NCBI RefSeq assembly: GCF_010093815.1
Contig: NW_022985565.1
Span: 149,924 to 213,923 of the forward strand
DNA from: Pseudovirgaria hyperparasitica
Lineage: Eukaryota > Ascomycota > Dothideomycetes > Acrospermales > Acrospermaceae
Direction of reading: 5' to 3'
DNA length: 64,000 nucleotides
Positions 45,832 to 57,416 of this stretch are shown here, one piece after another. Below the pieces are notes generated by a model. That model saw only the letters and a list, made by a program, of their open reading frames with translations, was not told the DNA's origin and made no database searches. A program made the translations under genes and the position numbers. The first letter of the stretch is position 1; each line of letters opens with the position of its first letter.

Positions 45832-46669
45832 ATGGCGGCTGAAGTCGCCCCAGGCCGACTTGTGGCTCAACAGATCCTTCATCACACTGCCACGCCTTCG
45901 TTTGACTTTACGTTCAATGACTTTCTCAAACGTGAATTCCGATTTGGTCTCGATCCTAACCGACCAGTCTGCAAGGCGCAGCAACAGGGCTATTGCCCAC
46001 TAGGGAAAGACTGCCCAGATAAGCATCAGACGTCGTCTTCTTACAACAAGTAAGTGGCAAAATGCGGCCATGGGCAAACATTACTCCGTTTCAGCAACTA
46101 ACAGTGGCTTTGGCTGTAGTCTTGTTTGTAAACATTGGCTTCGAGGTCTTTGCAAGAAAGGAGATGCATGCGAGTTTCTTCACGAATACAATCTGCGTCG
46201 CATGCCCGAATGCTCATACTACTCTCGAACGGGGACATGCTCTAACGGAGAAGACTGTCTATATCTACACATCGATCCTGACTCTAAGCGGCCGACATGT
46301 CCACATTACGAGCGAGGGTTCTGTCCGTTGGGGCCGTATTGCGCAAACAAACACATAAAAAAAGCCAACATTTGTCCATTCTATATGGCTGGCTTCTGCC
46401 CAGACGGGAGGTCGTGTAAGAATGGGGCGCACCCAAGATTTCCACTTGATCTCAAAAAACCCGAAGTACGTATCGAGAAGTCCAAGGAAGAGATAGAGAG
46501 AGAACGAATGGAAAGAGAGCTGGAGCGAGAAAAAGAGGAAGAGCGAGAACGAGAAAGAGAGGAGAAGAACCCAGGGAGTACAGAGCGTGGAGGCGGAAAA
46601 TTCAGAGGTCGCTGGCGAGGCGGGAGGAAGGGGAGGGGAGGAAGAGGAAATCGAGGAGGCGGGTATTGA
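45832..46669 (+). CDS. YTH1: CPSF30-type mRNA 3'-end-processing zinc-finger protein
   Basis: Exons 45832-46049 and 46120-46669 join in frame (GTAAGT donor, CTGTAG acceptor) to 255 residues. Five CCCH fingers are complete: [61 protein letters not shown] and [15 protein letters not shown], each closed by His. N-terminal [19 protein letters not shown] is the typical Yth1 lead-in. The tail has a charged Glu/Arg helix and a Gly/Arg-rich end. Yth1 binds the AAUAAA-like signal and contacts Fip1 within the cleavage and polyadenylation factor in the nucleus. CFT1, another subunit of the same complex, lies about 15 kb to the right. Confidence 0.96.
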
Positions 46670-48566
46670 GCCTCTTGCGGCAAAGGCATGTTGACCACTT
46701 GGGTGGAACATGTGGTATTGCGATGCTTGGCAAGCTTGGATGGAGAGTGAAAAAGCTGGCCTGACCATCTCTGCACTCCTGTGCTCGTCTCCACACCCCT
46801 CGTTCAACAACGAGTGATTGCAGCCGCCCACGGAATCCTGATATTGGCTTCCATGGTCACCTGCTGACAACCACTGTCAGCAAGTGGCTTTAATCGGTTG
46901 AATAGTCCGCACATCATCGCAAACCCCCAAAAGTAGACTTGTATTTCTAGCATGCAGTTTTCCCACGAATGGGAAGCGTTTATGATACCCTCAACGGTTG
47001 GATGAGTATCTAACTCTGATCTTGGCGGGCTCCGATCTTAGACCCTGAAAATATAGCCTATTTGGAGTTGCCATCGATCTCAGCTAGTCAACGGCTTCAG
47101 CCCAATAGCTATACCCCCAAACGTAAATCAGACAACGCCCAAGTCAGCCACACAGACGGCAGAGGCGATGGACGCCACCAAACCAAGCTCATATGCTCTT
47201 ATATTATACCTGAAAAGCGCAGTGCGCAGGATTCCGAATTGCTAGTGAGGCTAGACAGAGTTCGTGATAGACATCATCAAGATCGCCCAAGACGATACTT
47301 CAAGGGTCCATCCAGGAGCAGCCCGGACCTTGCAACGACGATCTTGAACGGCCCTACCCGCTCCACTGCCGGACAAGCATGTATCCGAGCCAGTCCCCAG
47401 GTACTGGCACATGAAACCCCGACCGTCGGTAACACAGGGCTGAAATTTCTAGGATTTTAGGTGACCTGGGGTTGGGCAGAATTTTTTCATGATTCGTCTA
47501 GTCAAGAATGGTGAATCGGGAGTGTAGGCGCCCAAAGACCTTCCCGCCAACGTGGAGATCGCTGCTATCTCCGATCTATGGATCGCCGCTATCCATTTCG
47601 TGCAGCATCCGTGCGTCACTCAAGATCATAGAACTACTGCTCTGTAAATGACAGACGGCCATACGTAATCGAGCATCTGATCTAAACGAGTGAGCGTGGG
47701 ATGCATGTGGGATCAAGTGCGAATGATCCCCCCCCTCTCCTTTCTTTCCCACGGCCGAGGAGGGCCCTGAGATCTCTCTTTTCAACATCGTTCATCGACT
47801 ATCACCGCGCCACACTGTCATGCACATGCTGTGAATTTACCTCTTCGGGTCAAGCGACACGACGCATTGCTCGCGGGGAAAGGCGACCGATGCCGTTCCT
47901 GCATCCTCCTCCGCGGAGACATAAGCCGTCCTGGAACCCTGATCCCGCTCGCTCGTGCCAATGTGGCGTTACGATCTAGATAGAGCCTCGAGATCTCATC
48001 TGGTCCGATCCATTCGGGCCGCAACGAGGTGGTCAGTGTGTATGTATGTATGTATGTATGTATGTATGCACGTGCGTGATACGGCGCGAGATGCAGCGAG
48101 ATGCCGTCTGCATGGCTCAGCGTCATGCGAGATTAGGTTTCCACCATCTGTGATGGCTCCCTGGATGTGTGGGGCGTTGGGCATGTAATTCGCTGCTACT
48201 GGGAGATGTATGCAGGTCTGAACGCCCTGGGGCTGTGGTGTGCGATGTTACTGATTCATGTGGTGGAGAATCACGGAGTGGGATTGACATGATGGAGGTG
48301 ATTGGGAAGGCAAAGCAGGGACATACGTGGGCGTGGTGCTGGAGGATGCTATCAATAGTATCTAGTGTGAGGATTCGAGCTCCTGGGTCCACAATGTGAT
48401 GTGAAGCAAGGTCTGAATCGAAGGGTTCAAGCAAGAGGCGTAGATCTGGAGCATAGGCACTATCATTTATCGTATTCGTACCAAGGATGCCAATACATGG
48501 TTCTGGTTCCCACCATTTCATGACAGTACTCTGTTCCCCCTGGGGTATATCAACGCCATCTACACC
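46670..48566. other. Long intergenic stretch between convergent genes
   Basis: About 1.9 kb with no supported gene. It holds a TATG microsatellite and several frames of skewed composition. The minus frame at 48123-48521 looked protein-like in its first half but has no motif or splice partner. Confidence 0.5.
48041..48068. repeat. (TATG)7 microsatellite
   Basis: Seven uninterrupted TATG units in intergenic sequence. Confidence 0.95.
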
Positions 48567-49933
48567 CTATGATTGAGCCTTCATAAGCCCGCATGCAGAA
48601 CATGTCCACCATTGAGTATCCATAAACGAGCCACATCGATCACAGTTCCAGCCCAGGGGTTTACTGCTAGCGGCCTGCCGCACTAGGGATTCATAATCGG
48701 AGGCTGATGGCATGGCCGCTTGCCTGTGTATCTGGTCTGATATGTTGACGGGTCTCTCCACGCCACAGGCATCGCAGCACAGAAAGTTGCTGGGGTTTAC
48801 GAGCGTGCATACTTCGCATGCCCAGCTGGCGATCGGTGTGCTTGTGCCTACATTAGGTGAACTGTAGTTTGATGGCGTGAAATGTGTAGACTGGAACGAG
48901 GATTGACGAGATGAGCTGGGCCGGGGGCCTTGACGATTGTTGTCGCCGACTACCAGTCGACTCAGGGGTCTGTCATCTCGTACTCGTACAGAGTCCTGTC
49001 TTGACAGCACCGCCTGCGGTGGAGGGGGGTATGATGTCGAAGAATCCCCAAATGATAGTCCCCCCTCCTTCGTCCAGCCCAGACCCCCTTCTGTACCTGG
49101 CGCCATAAGTCGGTGAAGCTTCTCTTCCTCCTCCATTTCCATCAGCTCGATCAAAGCGTTCGAGATAGCTAGGTCATTTGCATCGTCCTCCTCTGCTTTC
49201 GTTCGGAACCCAGCTGTGCGTGACTGCTCGGTGGCTTGTTTCTGCACCTCTGCGCTGCCAGCACCGCAGCCATTCGTCATCTTGTTTCTGCGAAGCGCCG
49301 CATCCGCAATCACTTGTCGCATGTCGTTTCCACGCACACCCGTGCTGCCGCCAAGGCGCTGTCCGGAGTGCCCGGAGCCTTTGGAGCGGTTGATGCGTTT
49401 GACGGCCGCCTCTCTCGCGCGTCGGCGCAGCTCGTCCAGAGGTACTCGCTTCCCACCGAGTACTTTGCCCTCTGAGAGGAAATACTCTCCTGTATATCCC
49501 TTCAGGAGGAGAGCCTGATGCTCGTCTCTGAGTTCATCCCACAGTCTCTGGAAATTGTGATCGTGAGGACCCCACACGATATGAGACAGCCTGGAATAAT
49601 CTTGAGCATCTACGTGTGTGAGATGCTTTGGACTAAGAAGCAGACTTACTCGTGAAGCAGCGTATCCACAATGACTTCCAAGACCAGAAAGGCATCTCTC
49701 CTATGCCCTGAGCGAAGTCTGAGGAATATTCGCTGCGTCTTGTTGATATTCAGGCCTTGAAGATGTGGGTCGTCGGGATAGAATTCGGCCAGTGTACCTA
49801 TCTTCCAGCCGCGCTTACGCATGATAGGCTTGACGAGAGAGGCCGCCCTGCGGAGAAGGTGTAGGGCCTCATCTTCGCGTGGGAATCCTTGTAGATGCTC
49901 ATAGGCATCAAAATGGGCGTCTATCTCCCTCAT
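48567..49933 (-). CDS. WLM-domain metalloprotease, Wss1/SPRTN-like
   Basis: Exons 49933-49650 and 49590-48567 join in frame to 435 residues. The intron splits the zinc-protease motif: VDTLLHE joins LSHIVWGPHDHNF, giving HELSH-x-GPHD. The WLM domain starts almost at the N-terminus (YEHLQGFPREDEAL, KPIMRKRGWKIGTLAEFYP, LQGLNINKTQRIFLRLR) and ends at GYTGEYFLSEGK. Two RanBP2-type zinc fingers close the protein: WACEVCTLVNPSNFLCCDACG and WNCDRCGSFMDTQWWTCSACG. Wss1 and SPRTN degrade proteins crosslinked to DNA and act with Cdc48 and SUMO; the RanBP2 fingers probably bind ubiquitin or SUMO chains. The middle is disordered. The start is set by family homology; an ATG-led frame further upstream is not joined to it. 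Confidence 0.92.
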
Positions 49934-50003
49934 AACGAGCCTGATAGTGTCCTGGGGTCGTGTCGATGTGTTAATTTGTTATTTCAGGGTCCGCTACTGG
50001 AAA

Positions 50004-50249
50004 CTAGTTGGGGGGAGGGACGACAGCGGATCTCGTCCTTTTTGATATGAGGCTAGTCAACGTCACGGCCCGGGTGTTCAACTCCGCGCTACGAGCCAAA
50101 CAGAGATACCCAGAACTGTGAATAGAGCTTTTGTTAAGGCTGGCACGTGCAACGTGTTGTGGATGCGCGAAGATGCCAGATACGTCTCCGGCTGACAGAT
50201 CAGTGCTGGGCCCGAGAAAATACCTGAGGTGAGCAAACTCCTCGTGCAT
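50004..50249 (-). CDS. Candidate small protein upstream of the WLM gene
   Basis: An uninterrupted ATG-to-TAG frame of 81 residues on the minus strand. The sequence EEFAHLRYFLGPSTDLSAGD and GIFAHPQHVARASLNKSS looks like genuine protein and not low-complexity noise. No domain is recognised. It lies 70 nt upstream of the WLM protease on the same strand. It could be an independent small gene, an upstream frame in a long leader, or a relic. I could not find a convincing splice that joins it to the WLM frame. Confidence 0.3.
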   Translation of the reverse strand: MHEEFAHLRYFLGPSTDLSAGDVSGIFAHPQHVARASLNKSSIHSSGYLCLARSAELNTRAVTLTSLISKRTRSAVVPPPN

Positions 50250-50779
50250 GTGACTGTACTTGTCTCCTTAGAGCGCGACAGTAATTCTCAACGCTGAGGT
50301 GGACGACGATTAAGCATATAAGATGGTTCGAGACGCATATGCAGTGGCGGTATTAGTGGAAGCCTGAAGACGCATGACGCGTCGTGTACATGATCGCCCG
50401 AGGGAGTCGTAAGTGCCGGAGCGTTTGAAGTACTATCGAAGTCTTGGGCTCTTCATTATAGCAGAAGAGGGGTCGGAGCAGACAGGCGAAAGAAACAAAG
50501 AAAGACGTATGAAAGAAGGCTGTCAGACTGCGAAATCCGTATTGGCCTGAGGCTTCCTACATTATGCGTAGATGTGGCATTGCGGCTGAGAAACTATCAT
50601 GCACAGAAATAAGGCTGGCGCTAAAATCTATTTTGGTTTGGTGTCGGCAAATGACCCACTATTATTTCTTTGACCGGGGCTAGCACAGACACCACAAATT
50701 CGTCTGGCAGAATGAATATCCACGCGTAATTTGTGTCCAGCTTCATATATTTTTGTATCTTCCAATCCTCATCAATAAC
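50250..50779. other. Intergenic, promoter of TPA1
   Basis: No supported gene; upstream region of TPA1 with moderately AT-rich sequence near the start codon. Confidence 0.5.
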
Positions 50780-52900
50780 ATGAAGCGTAAAACTGAGATT
50801 GACCATGCCGTCAATGGCGCCGCGCCGTCGAAGAAGCGAGCCATATCAGATTCTGAAGCTCATAAGCACTTCCGCACTGGATTGTTCGAAGCCGATACCT
50901 TGAACATATATCAATCCGCCTATGTCAATTCGCAACCGTACGTAGGCGTTATCAGGTCGCATACCCCTGTAGACTGACAAACTGCATTCAGATACAAACA
51001 TGGCGTCATATCAGACCTTATCAGCACTGACCTGCTCCGCGACGTTCGACAAGAGATTCGCAACAACATCTCCTTCACACCCAAGGAGACAGACATATAC
51101 AGAATCCACCAGTCGGGAGACCTGGCGAACCTCGACGGTCTCGATGACTCCTCACTGAAGCTGTTGCCGTCACTTCTGACCCTCCGCGATGCGATGTACT
51201 CGTCAGCCTTCCGCAAATACATAGCTTCGGTTACAGGCTCTGGGCCATTGAGCGGCGTGAAGACGGACATGGCTGTCAACATATACACACCAGGATGTCA
51301 CCTCCTATGCCACGACGATGTCATTGGAAGTCGTCGCGTCAGCTATATCCTGTACTTGTTGGACCCCGACCGGCCGTGGAAGCCAGAATGGGGTGGTGCG
51401 TTGCGTCTATACCCCACCGAATTATGCCGGAGCGAAGACGGCACGGAAATGAAAGTTCCCACAGCGGACTTCACTGTGTCGATACCACCTGCGTTCAATC
51501 AATTGTCGTTCTTCACAGTTCAGCCTGGCGAGAGTTTCCATGATGTGGAAGAGGTATACCATAAACCAGAGGGCTTAAATGAAGATGACGGAGGCCGGGT
51601 GCGCATGGCCATTAGCGGATGGTTTCACATACCACAGCAAGGGGAAGAAGGCTATGAAGAGGGGCTAGAAGAGAAGCTTGCTGAACGCAGTTCGCTTCAA
51701 CAACTCCAGGGGAAGTCGGACAAGTTTGACTTGCCGCAACCGGCATGGAAAGAGTCGGAGAAAAAAAGTGATAGCACCGGTGCCGATGATGACTGGACCG
51801 AGGACGAATTGACATTCCTCCTCAGATTCATGAATCCAAATTACCTCGTTCCAGACGTTGTAGACCAGCTCAAGGACAAGTTTGAGGAAGACGCCTCTCT
51901 CCGTCTCGTGGCTGTCTTATCACCCAAGTTTGCTGTAGCGATACGCGATCAAATAGAAGCTATCGATGGGACAGACCAGGATTTGCCTGCGAGTTCTACA
52001 GACGCTGCAGCGGCTGGAGTCGCTCGACCACCATACAAGAAGCGCTTCCAGTACAGGAGACCGAGTAAGCCAAACACCAGTGAGCCGACAGCATACGACG
52101 AGCTCATCGACACATTCTTCCCGTCGCCTGAGTTCAAGAAATGGCTCTCTATGGCGACTGGTCTGCCCCTGAACAAAGCAAATATCCTGGCGCGTCGTTT
52201 CCGCCGAGGTAAAGACTACTCTCTTGCAACGTCGTATGACGAAGAAGATCCGCAGTTGGAGGTATGTCTTGGCATTACACCTTCCACAGGGTGGGCTGGT
52301 GAAGACGAGGACGACGAGGAGGATGAGGATGAGGATGAGATACCACCTCGCAACAAGGAAAACGGTAGCTCATCCAAGCCTAACGGCGCGGAGAAGAAGG
52401 CAAATGATGAGATGAAAGAGTCTATCGGTGGCTACGAGCTCTACATGGCAGCCGAGGACGACCCAGACGACGCTGGATCTGACGATGGAGTCGAGATACC
52501 AAACGGCGGGCCGAAAAGTTCGAGTCACACAGGGGCTGGTAATCGGCGGAAGGCTGATCCAGCAGTCTATCGCAGTAGTGGCGCGGACGAGGATGATGGG
52601 ATTCTGTTCAGTAGTTGGGCCGGGTGGAATACCATGAGTCTTGTGCTGCGCGACAGGGGCGTGTTGCGATTCGTCAAGTACGTCAGCAAAGCGGCAAAGG
52701 GCGATCGATGGGACGTGCTTGGGGAATGGGGAGTGGATGAGGAGGAGGAAGAGGTCGAGGCGGAAGATGGGGATGTCGACGGCGGGTCAGACGGCGTACA
52801 AGAAGGGGAGGACGAGGAAGGTGAAGATGAAGACGGAGATGAGGATGATGATAATGATGACGGCGCTGACTCTGAAGAAGACGAGAGCGACGACGATTGA
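50780..52900 (+). CDS. TPA1: Prolyl hydroxylase Tpa1/Ofd1 (2-oxoglutarate and iron dependent)
   Basis: Exons 50780-50937 and 50992-52900 join in frame to 688 residues (yeast 644). The start MKRKTEID with KKRA is a basic nuclear signal. The catalytic domain has iron ligands His160 and Asp162 in HLLCHDDVIGSRRVSYILY and His236 in PGESFHDVEEV, and a 2-oxoglutarate Arg in GRVRMAISGWFH. The second half is the Ofd1/Tpa1 C-terminal domain (FKKWLSMATGLPL, RFRRGKDYSLATSYDE). The protein ends with about 60 residues that are almost all Asp and Glu. Tpa1 hydroxylates a prolyl residue of ribosomal protein uS12 and influences translation termination and mRNA poly(A) length; S. pombe Ofd1 also senses oxygen through Sre1. 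Confidence 0.95.
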
Positions 52901-53004
52901 ATAGCCATCTCTTTACCATATACCAAGAATCTCCCTACACCAACCTCATACCCATCCTGTGCAAAAAACCCCTTAATCCCCCCTTTTCCCTCTCCCTCTC
53001 TCCC

Positions 53005-54090
53005 TCACAAAACCACCTGCATCCGACAGATATCATACACAACCCCATTAAACACCCCTCCCTCCCCGTCCCCCTCACACTCCACATCGCGCGTATTAAA
53101 CCCAGCAACCAACACACTCCTCGCCGGCGCCGGCGCATCCATCCACACCCGCCTCACCGCCCCATTAAACGCATCAATCCGAATCTCCTCATACCCACAC
53201 CGCGCCGCCTCCAGCATCATATACCGCGCAAGCCCCTTCATCAGTCCCAAGCCCTCATAATCGCGCCGTGTCGACGTCGCCTGTCGCATCAGCACCCGGC
53301 CCGACGTTACCAATGTTTCCGCACCCTCATTCTCTCGCTCGTCTTCTTTCTTCTCTCCTTCCGCCTCCGGCTCCGAAGGGACAAACGTCCACGGCGCCAA
53401 CGCAGCGGGCGTGCGCGCGTCCAGCTCATGCACGATAGGCGCGAAACAAGGCAGTGCTTCCATGAGCGGGGCTAGTTTCGCAGGGTCCAGCGGCCGAGAA
53501 GCGTCGTAGGCCATGGCGACGCTGACGAGGGGAAAGTCCATTGTGTGCAGGGCGGTTGTGCTGGCGTCTTTGTGCTCTGCTGCACCCTCGCCGGCACCGC
53601 TTTCACCTTTGCCTTCAACAGTGGCCTCAGCACCAGCATCATCGTAGAACAAACCCTCTACCCGTCGCGCCTCATCGGTTCGGTACTGATACTCGGTATC
53701 GTACACGCCTAGCGAGGTGCCGTGGGCGAGCTGGTGGGCGATGAGGTAGTCTAGGGCGCGTAGAGTGGCGGTGTAGCGGGCGGGCTGGGCGAGTGGGTAG
53801 ACGTTGGCGAAGAGGGGGGAGTGGAAGACGTTTGAGTGGGCGACGATGGCGGCGGCCCAGGAATGGTGGGTGGTGGGGATGGGGCGGATTGTGTAGCGGG
53901 AGGGGAGCGGGGAGGGGGTTGTTGGTGTGGGTGGGGAGAAGAATGGGATGGGCATATTTGGAAGAGGTGGGAGGGAGAGGAGGGTTGGTTGTAAGGGGGG
54001 AGATGAGAGGATGGGAGGGGGAGGTGTTGATGATGGGATGAGGCTTTGAGGAAGGAGGATGGGAGGGTTGTTATATAGATGTTGTGCCAC
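53005..54090 (-). CDS. GNAT-like acyl-CoA N-acyltransferase family protein
   Basis: A single exon of 361 residues. The N-terminal 45 residues are Pro/Leu/Ser-rich; an internal Met (MPIPFF, residue 45) may be the real start. The body has YTIRPIPTTHHSWAAAIVAHS, FPLVSVAMAYDASRP and TSTRRDYEGLGLMKGLARYMM, where RRDYEGLGL resembles the acetyl-CoA pyrophosphate loop. The last part, RIDAFNGAVRRVW, resembles the GNAT late strand. An acidic Glu-rich insertion lies between residues 238 and 262. Many fungal proteins with this layout are unstudied; substrate unknown. The gene is convergent with TPA1 with about 100 nt between stops. Confidence 0.7.
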   Translation of the reverse strand: MAQHLYNNPPILLPQSLIPSSTPPPPILSSPPLQPTLLSLPPLPNMPIPFFSPPTPTTPSPLPSRYTIRPIPTTHHSWAAAIVAHSNVFHSPLFANVYPLAQPARYTATLRALDYLIAHQLAHGTSLGVYDTEYQYRTDEARRVEGLFYDDAGAEATVEGKGESGAGEGAAEHKDASTTALHTMDFPLVSVAMAYDASRPLDPAKLAPLMEALPCFAPIVHELDARTPAALAPWTFVPSEPEAEGEKKEDERENEGAETLVTSGRVLMRQATSTRRDYEGLGLMKGLARYMMLEAARCGYEEIRIDAFNGAVRRVWMDAPAPARSVLVAGFNTRDVECEGDGEGGVFNGVVYDICRMQVVL

Positions 54091-54271
54091 AGCTGATAGG
54101 ATGCTCTGCAGAGCTAGGTGGATTTAGCGTGTGCTGAGGTGAGCATGGGAGGATTCAGTCAGAGTGAGTTGAGCTGAGCGGAGCTAGTGATGGACATCAT
54201 GATATTCAAACTATTCCGCTGTGAAGGTGATATATCGAAATGCCACATGCCAAGGCGTATGTCTTATATCA

Positions 54272-55781
54272 CTACAATGTTTCAACCGGGTGCCGCACCC
54301 GCCCGTCCTCGACCCACTGACCGTCAAACATCTCCTCCAGGACCCTATATCGACTGTAGAAGGCATCATCGGATAGATATGCGCCTTTCAGCCAGCGCTC
54401 CCCTTTACTGGCATCAAACTCTCGCCGTGCGTGCAGCGTGCGCCTGTTGTCGAAGACGACACAGTCGCCTTCCTGTAGCCTGTACTCGAACAGATTCTCC
54501 TCTGCCGTAATCAGCTCGTTGAACTTCTTCGCTGCCTCCAGATACTCGGCCAGTGTGGGTCGGGAGCCCTGTGGCTGGGCAGGTGCGTAGTCGCTCGCCA
54601 TGGAGAATGGTGCTTGGAATGGCGGGGACCAGTTGACTTTGGATATGTTGGCCGTAGTACCTCCTTCTTCTCCTGAGGCTGGGTCTAGCGATGGTGGGAG
54701 CAGTGGGAAAGGGCGTCGTTCGAAAGTGTATCGTGTGTAGTAATAGTGCTGCGAGTCGTTGTGATAGTGGTACTGCACGGGGAAGTTGCACAGGACGTGG
54801 AACAGCTTGCGGTGGTGCAGATACATGGTTTCGGCCGCACGATAGGAGTCACTGAACAGAGAATTGCCCCCTGGCGCACGCGCACGTAGAGAATGGAGGA
54901 ACTGTAGATGGGGTGGGTTGGTCGTGTATCTGGAATTGAGGTATCAGAAATGACAGGACAGCATCGTCTCCAAGCACTTACAGTAAATCCATATGCAGGC
55001 CTAGAAACTGCTGTGTGTAGGCAACATTCTTGGAGTTTGGAATGGACTTGACGTCCCACGTCCGCCCGTAAAATGTGTCGTGCAGCCGGCCCATTCGTCC
55101 AACAATCCGCTCTACTGCAGTCTCATCGTCTGGCACGCTGCGTAGGAATAGGAGACCATATTTGTGGACATGCTTGATGGCCTCGTATAAGATCTCGTCT
55201 TCCTCAATGTAGTCGTTGTAGTCCAACCACAGATTATTCTTGGTGATGGTCTCCCTGTCCCATGTCGTTTGCCGGTCGACATATGCGCCATCATCCAATT
55301 GCGCCTTCACCCCAGCGACCTCTTGAAGAAAAGCTTGCGAAAGCTCCGTTTCGTGGTCTTCGCTATACCCGGGAACCTCTGGAGCCCACTTGATCGTTAT
55401 GCCCCGAGGAGACACGTGTAGGTCTCGGATCTGAATGTCTTGTGGTATGTCACAGGTCTGGAATTCCTTCTGCCTCGTCGACGGGTGGATACACTTTGGA
55501 CATATACAGCTGTCCCGCAGATGGATGCGGTCGTTCAGGGTGAAGCTCTCTTTGCTCATCGTTTGACCAGAGGGTGCGGCACCTTGACCCTTGGATTGGT
55601 AGAATTCCCTATATGTCACGACGGGACTGGTGTTCTGTTGACCAGAATATAGCCGTCTTCCTTCGTGACCAGCCAAACACCACCTCGTGTTCAGAAGCCT
55701 TGCTCTTCCATGTCTACTGCTTAGCCGAGCTAACACTCGGCATGCGCCCCTTGATGTCGCACGCAAGGACAGCATGGCCAA
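54272..55781 (-). CDS. Mitochondrial gamma-butyrobetaine/trimethyllysine dioxygenase
   Basis: Exons 55781-54982 and 54929-54272 join in frame to 485 residues. The N-terminus is Arg/Leu/Ser-rich without acidic residues for 38 residues, a mitochondrial signal. A zinc-binding N-terminal domain has IHLRDSCICPKCIHPSTRQ. The TauD-like catalytic domain has iron ligands His263 and Asp265 in LGLHMDLLYTTNPPHLQFLH and His433 in TLHARREF; the Arg residues after it probably bind 2-oxoglutarate. The family makes carnitine: trimethyllysine hydroxylase does the first step, gamma-butyrobetaine hydroxylase the last. Which of the two this is cannot be settled by eye. The start faces TPC1 with a 624-nt divergent promoter. 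Confidence 0.88.
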
Positions 55782-56405
55782 AGGCGCTGCAGAGGACTGG
55801 CTATTCTACAACTATTGCAAGATGATAGTAAGGTCTTGTCAAAATACCACTACTCCCGAGTTTGTATCAACCGAACCCCTCACTTTGTACGCTCTTGGGC
55901 GATAATGCAGGTGCAAGTATTGTCTATGCACGTGCGAATAGAAACTCAAGCCAGACCAGACCAAGCGAGGCCCAGCGCCGCCGCCTCGGGACCCAGAAAT
56001 TGCTCCATCTGGGCAAGCTGAGCCGTCCCTTGACCGAATGATGCATCAGGAGAGTGAAGAGGGGGAAAGATCCCAATTGCGCAGTGTGGAGTCCTGAAGA
56101 CTTTAGTGAAGGGAGAGGGGACGCGCTAAGGCAGGACAGCGACCAGAACTCGGAGTTAACGTCCGACGTCAGGGCTGACTTCGGGCATTAATTAATTAAT
56201 TATTAAAAAGTATAATACACTTCATATCAATGGTTCCCAACCACCACTATCAATAGTTTCCAGAAACAACATCAGCACCGCACAGAGCGTTCATTCTTCT
56301 TCCAAATAGTCATACAACTCCTACGCCTTCCACTCCTCCCCAGTCCTCCTCGCACACGCGACCGCATTCCTCATTCTCAGCCTTTCCACACCAGCTCCTT
56401 GATGC
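55782..56405. promoter_or_regulatory. Divergent promoter region between two mitochondrial genes
   Basis: Lies between the starts of the dioxygenase (minus) and TPC1 (plus). An AT-rich ATTAATTAATTAATTATT block at about 56189-56206 is the main landmark. Which factors bind is unknown. Confidence 0.5.
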
Positions 56406-57416
56406 ATGTCGCAAGCCGTAACCCAACTCAAAGATGAGGTACCTATTCTCTCCACCCTCCACCCTCCCAAACCTAACACTCTCTCCCAGGGCACACGCAC
56501 ACAAGTCCTCCTGGCAGGCGCCACAGCAGGCCTCGTCTCCCGCTTCGCCATCGCGCCCCTCGACGTCCTGAAAATCCGCCTCCAACTCCAACCCCACGCG
56601 CCCTCCACCACAAGTAGCAGCAGAAGCAGCAGCACAACCCTACGCTCCACCCTCACACACCTGCTCAAACACGAGGGCATCACCGCCCTCTGGAAAGGCA
56701 ACATGCCCGCCGAAGCCCTCTACATAAGCTACGGCGCCGTCCAATTCACAGTCTACAAACACACCCACTCCGCCCTCGCCGCCCTGCCCACACGCCTCAC
56801 CCTCCCAGACACAGCCGCCAGCTTCATCGCCGGCGGCGTAGCCGGCAGCGTCGCAACCACAGCAACATACCCGCTCGACCTGCTGCGCACGCGCTTCGCA
56901 GCACAAGGCACAACGCGCGTCTACGCCGGGATCGCAGCGGCAGTGCGCGAGATCCACGCGCAGGAAGGCAAGGGCGGGTTTTTCCGCGGGTGGGCGGCGG
57001 GCGTAGGCCAGGTGGTGCCGTACATGGGGCTTTTCTTCGCCGGGTACGAGGCGCTAAAGGGCGTGCTGGGCGGGCTGGAGTTGCCGGGGGGCAGCGGGGA
57101 TGCGGCGGCGGGCGTGGTGGCGAGTGTGGCGAGCAAGACGGCTGTGTTCCCGCTGGATACGGTGCGGAAGAGGCTGCAGGTGCAAGGGCCGACGAGGGGT
57201 CGGTATGTGCATGGTGATATGCTGCCTGAGTATCGGGGTGTGCTGGGGACGGTGCGTGCGGTTGTGGTGAGGGAGGGCGTCAGGGGCTTGTATCGTGGGT
57301 TGAGCGTCAGTCTGCTGAAGGCGGCGCCGGCGAGTGCGGTCACGATGTGGACGTATGAGCGCACGATGGCACTGCTGTTGAAGGCGGATGAGATTGTGTC
57401 GCATGGCAGTGCGTAG
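56406..57416 (+). CDS. TPC1: Mitochondrial thiamine pyrophosphate carrier
   Basis: Exons 56406-56438 and 56490-57416 give 319 residues (yeast 314). The 51-nt intron (GTACCT donor, branch CCTAAC, CTCCCAG acceptor) is a multiple of three without stops; removing it gives the family start [14 protein letters not shown]. Three mitochondrial-carrier repeats are visible with Px[DE]xxxxR signatures [16 protein letters not shown] and PLDTVRKR, and each is followed by a matrix helix and G-rich motif. The segments [12 protein letters not shown] and [21 protein letters not shown] fit Tpc1, which imports thiamine pyrophosphate across the inner membrane for matrix dehydrogenases. Third-codon positions are strongly G/C-rich compared with neighbouring genes. 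Confidence 0.94.
   Translation: MSQAVTQLKDEVPILSTLHPPKPNTLSQGTRTQVLLAGATAGLVSRFAIAPLDVLKIRLQLQPHAPSTTSSSRSSSTTLRSTLTHLLKHEGITALWKGNMPAEALYISYGAVQFTVYKHTHSALAALPTRLTLPDTAASFIAGGVAGSVATTATYPLDLLRTRFAAQGTTRVYAGIAAAVREIHAQEGKGGFFRGWAAGVGQVVPYMGLFFAGYEALKGVLGGLELPGGSGDAAAGVVASVASKTAVFPLDTVRKRLQVQGPTRGRYVHGDMLPEYRGVLGTVRAVVVREGVRGLYRGLSVSLLKAAPASAVTMWTYERTMALLLKADEIVSHGSA

Noticed and set aside
48123-48521. 132-residue minus-strand frame downstream of the WLM gene
   Set aside because: Considered as a further WLM exon, but the protease frame ends normally after its second RanBP2 finger and no splice joins them.
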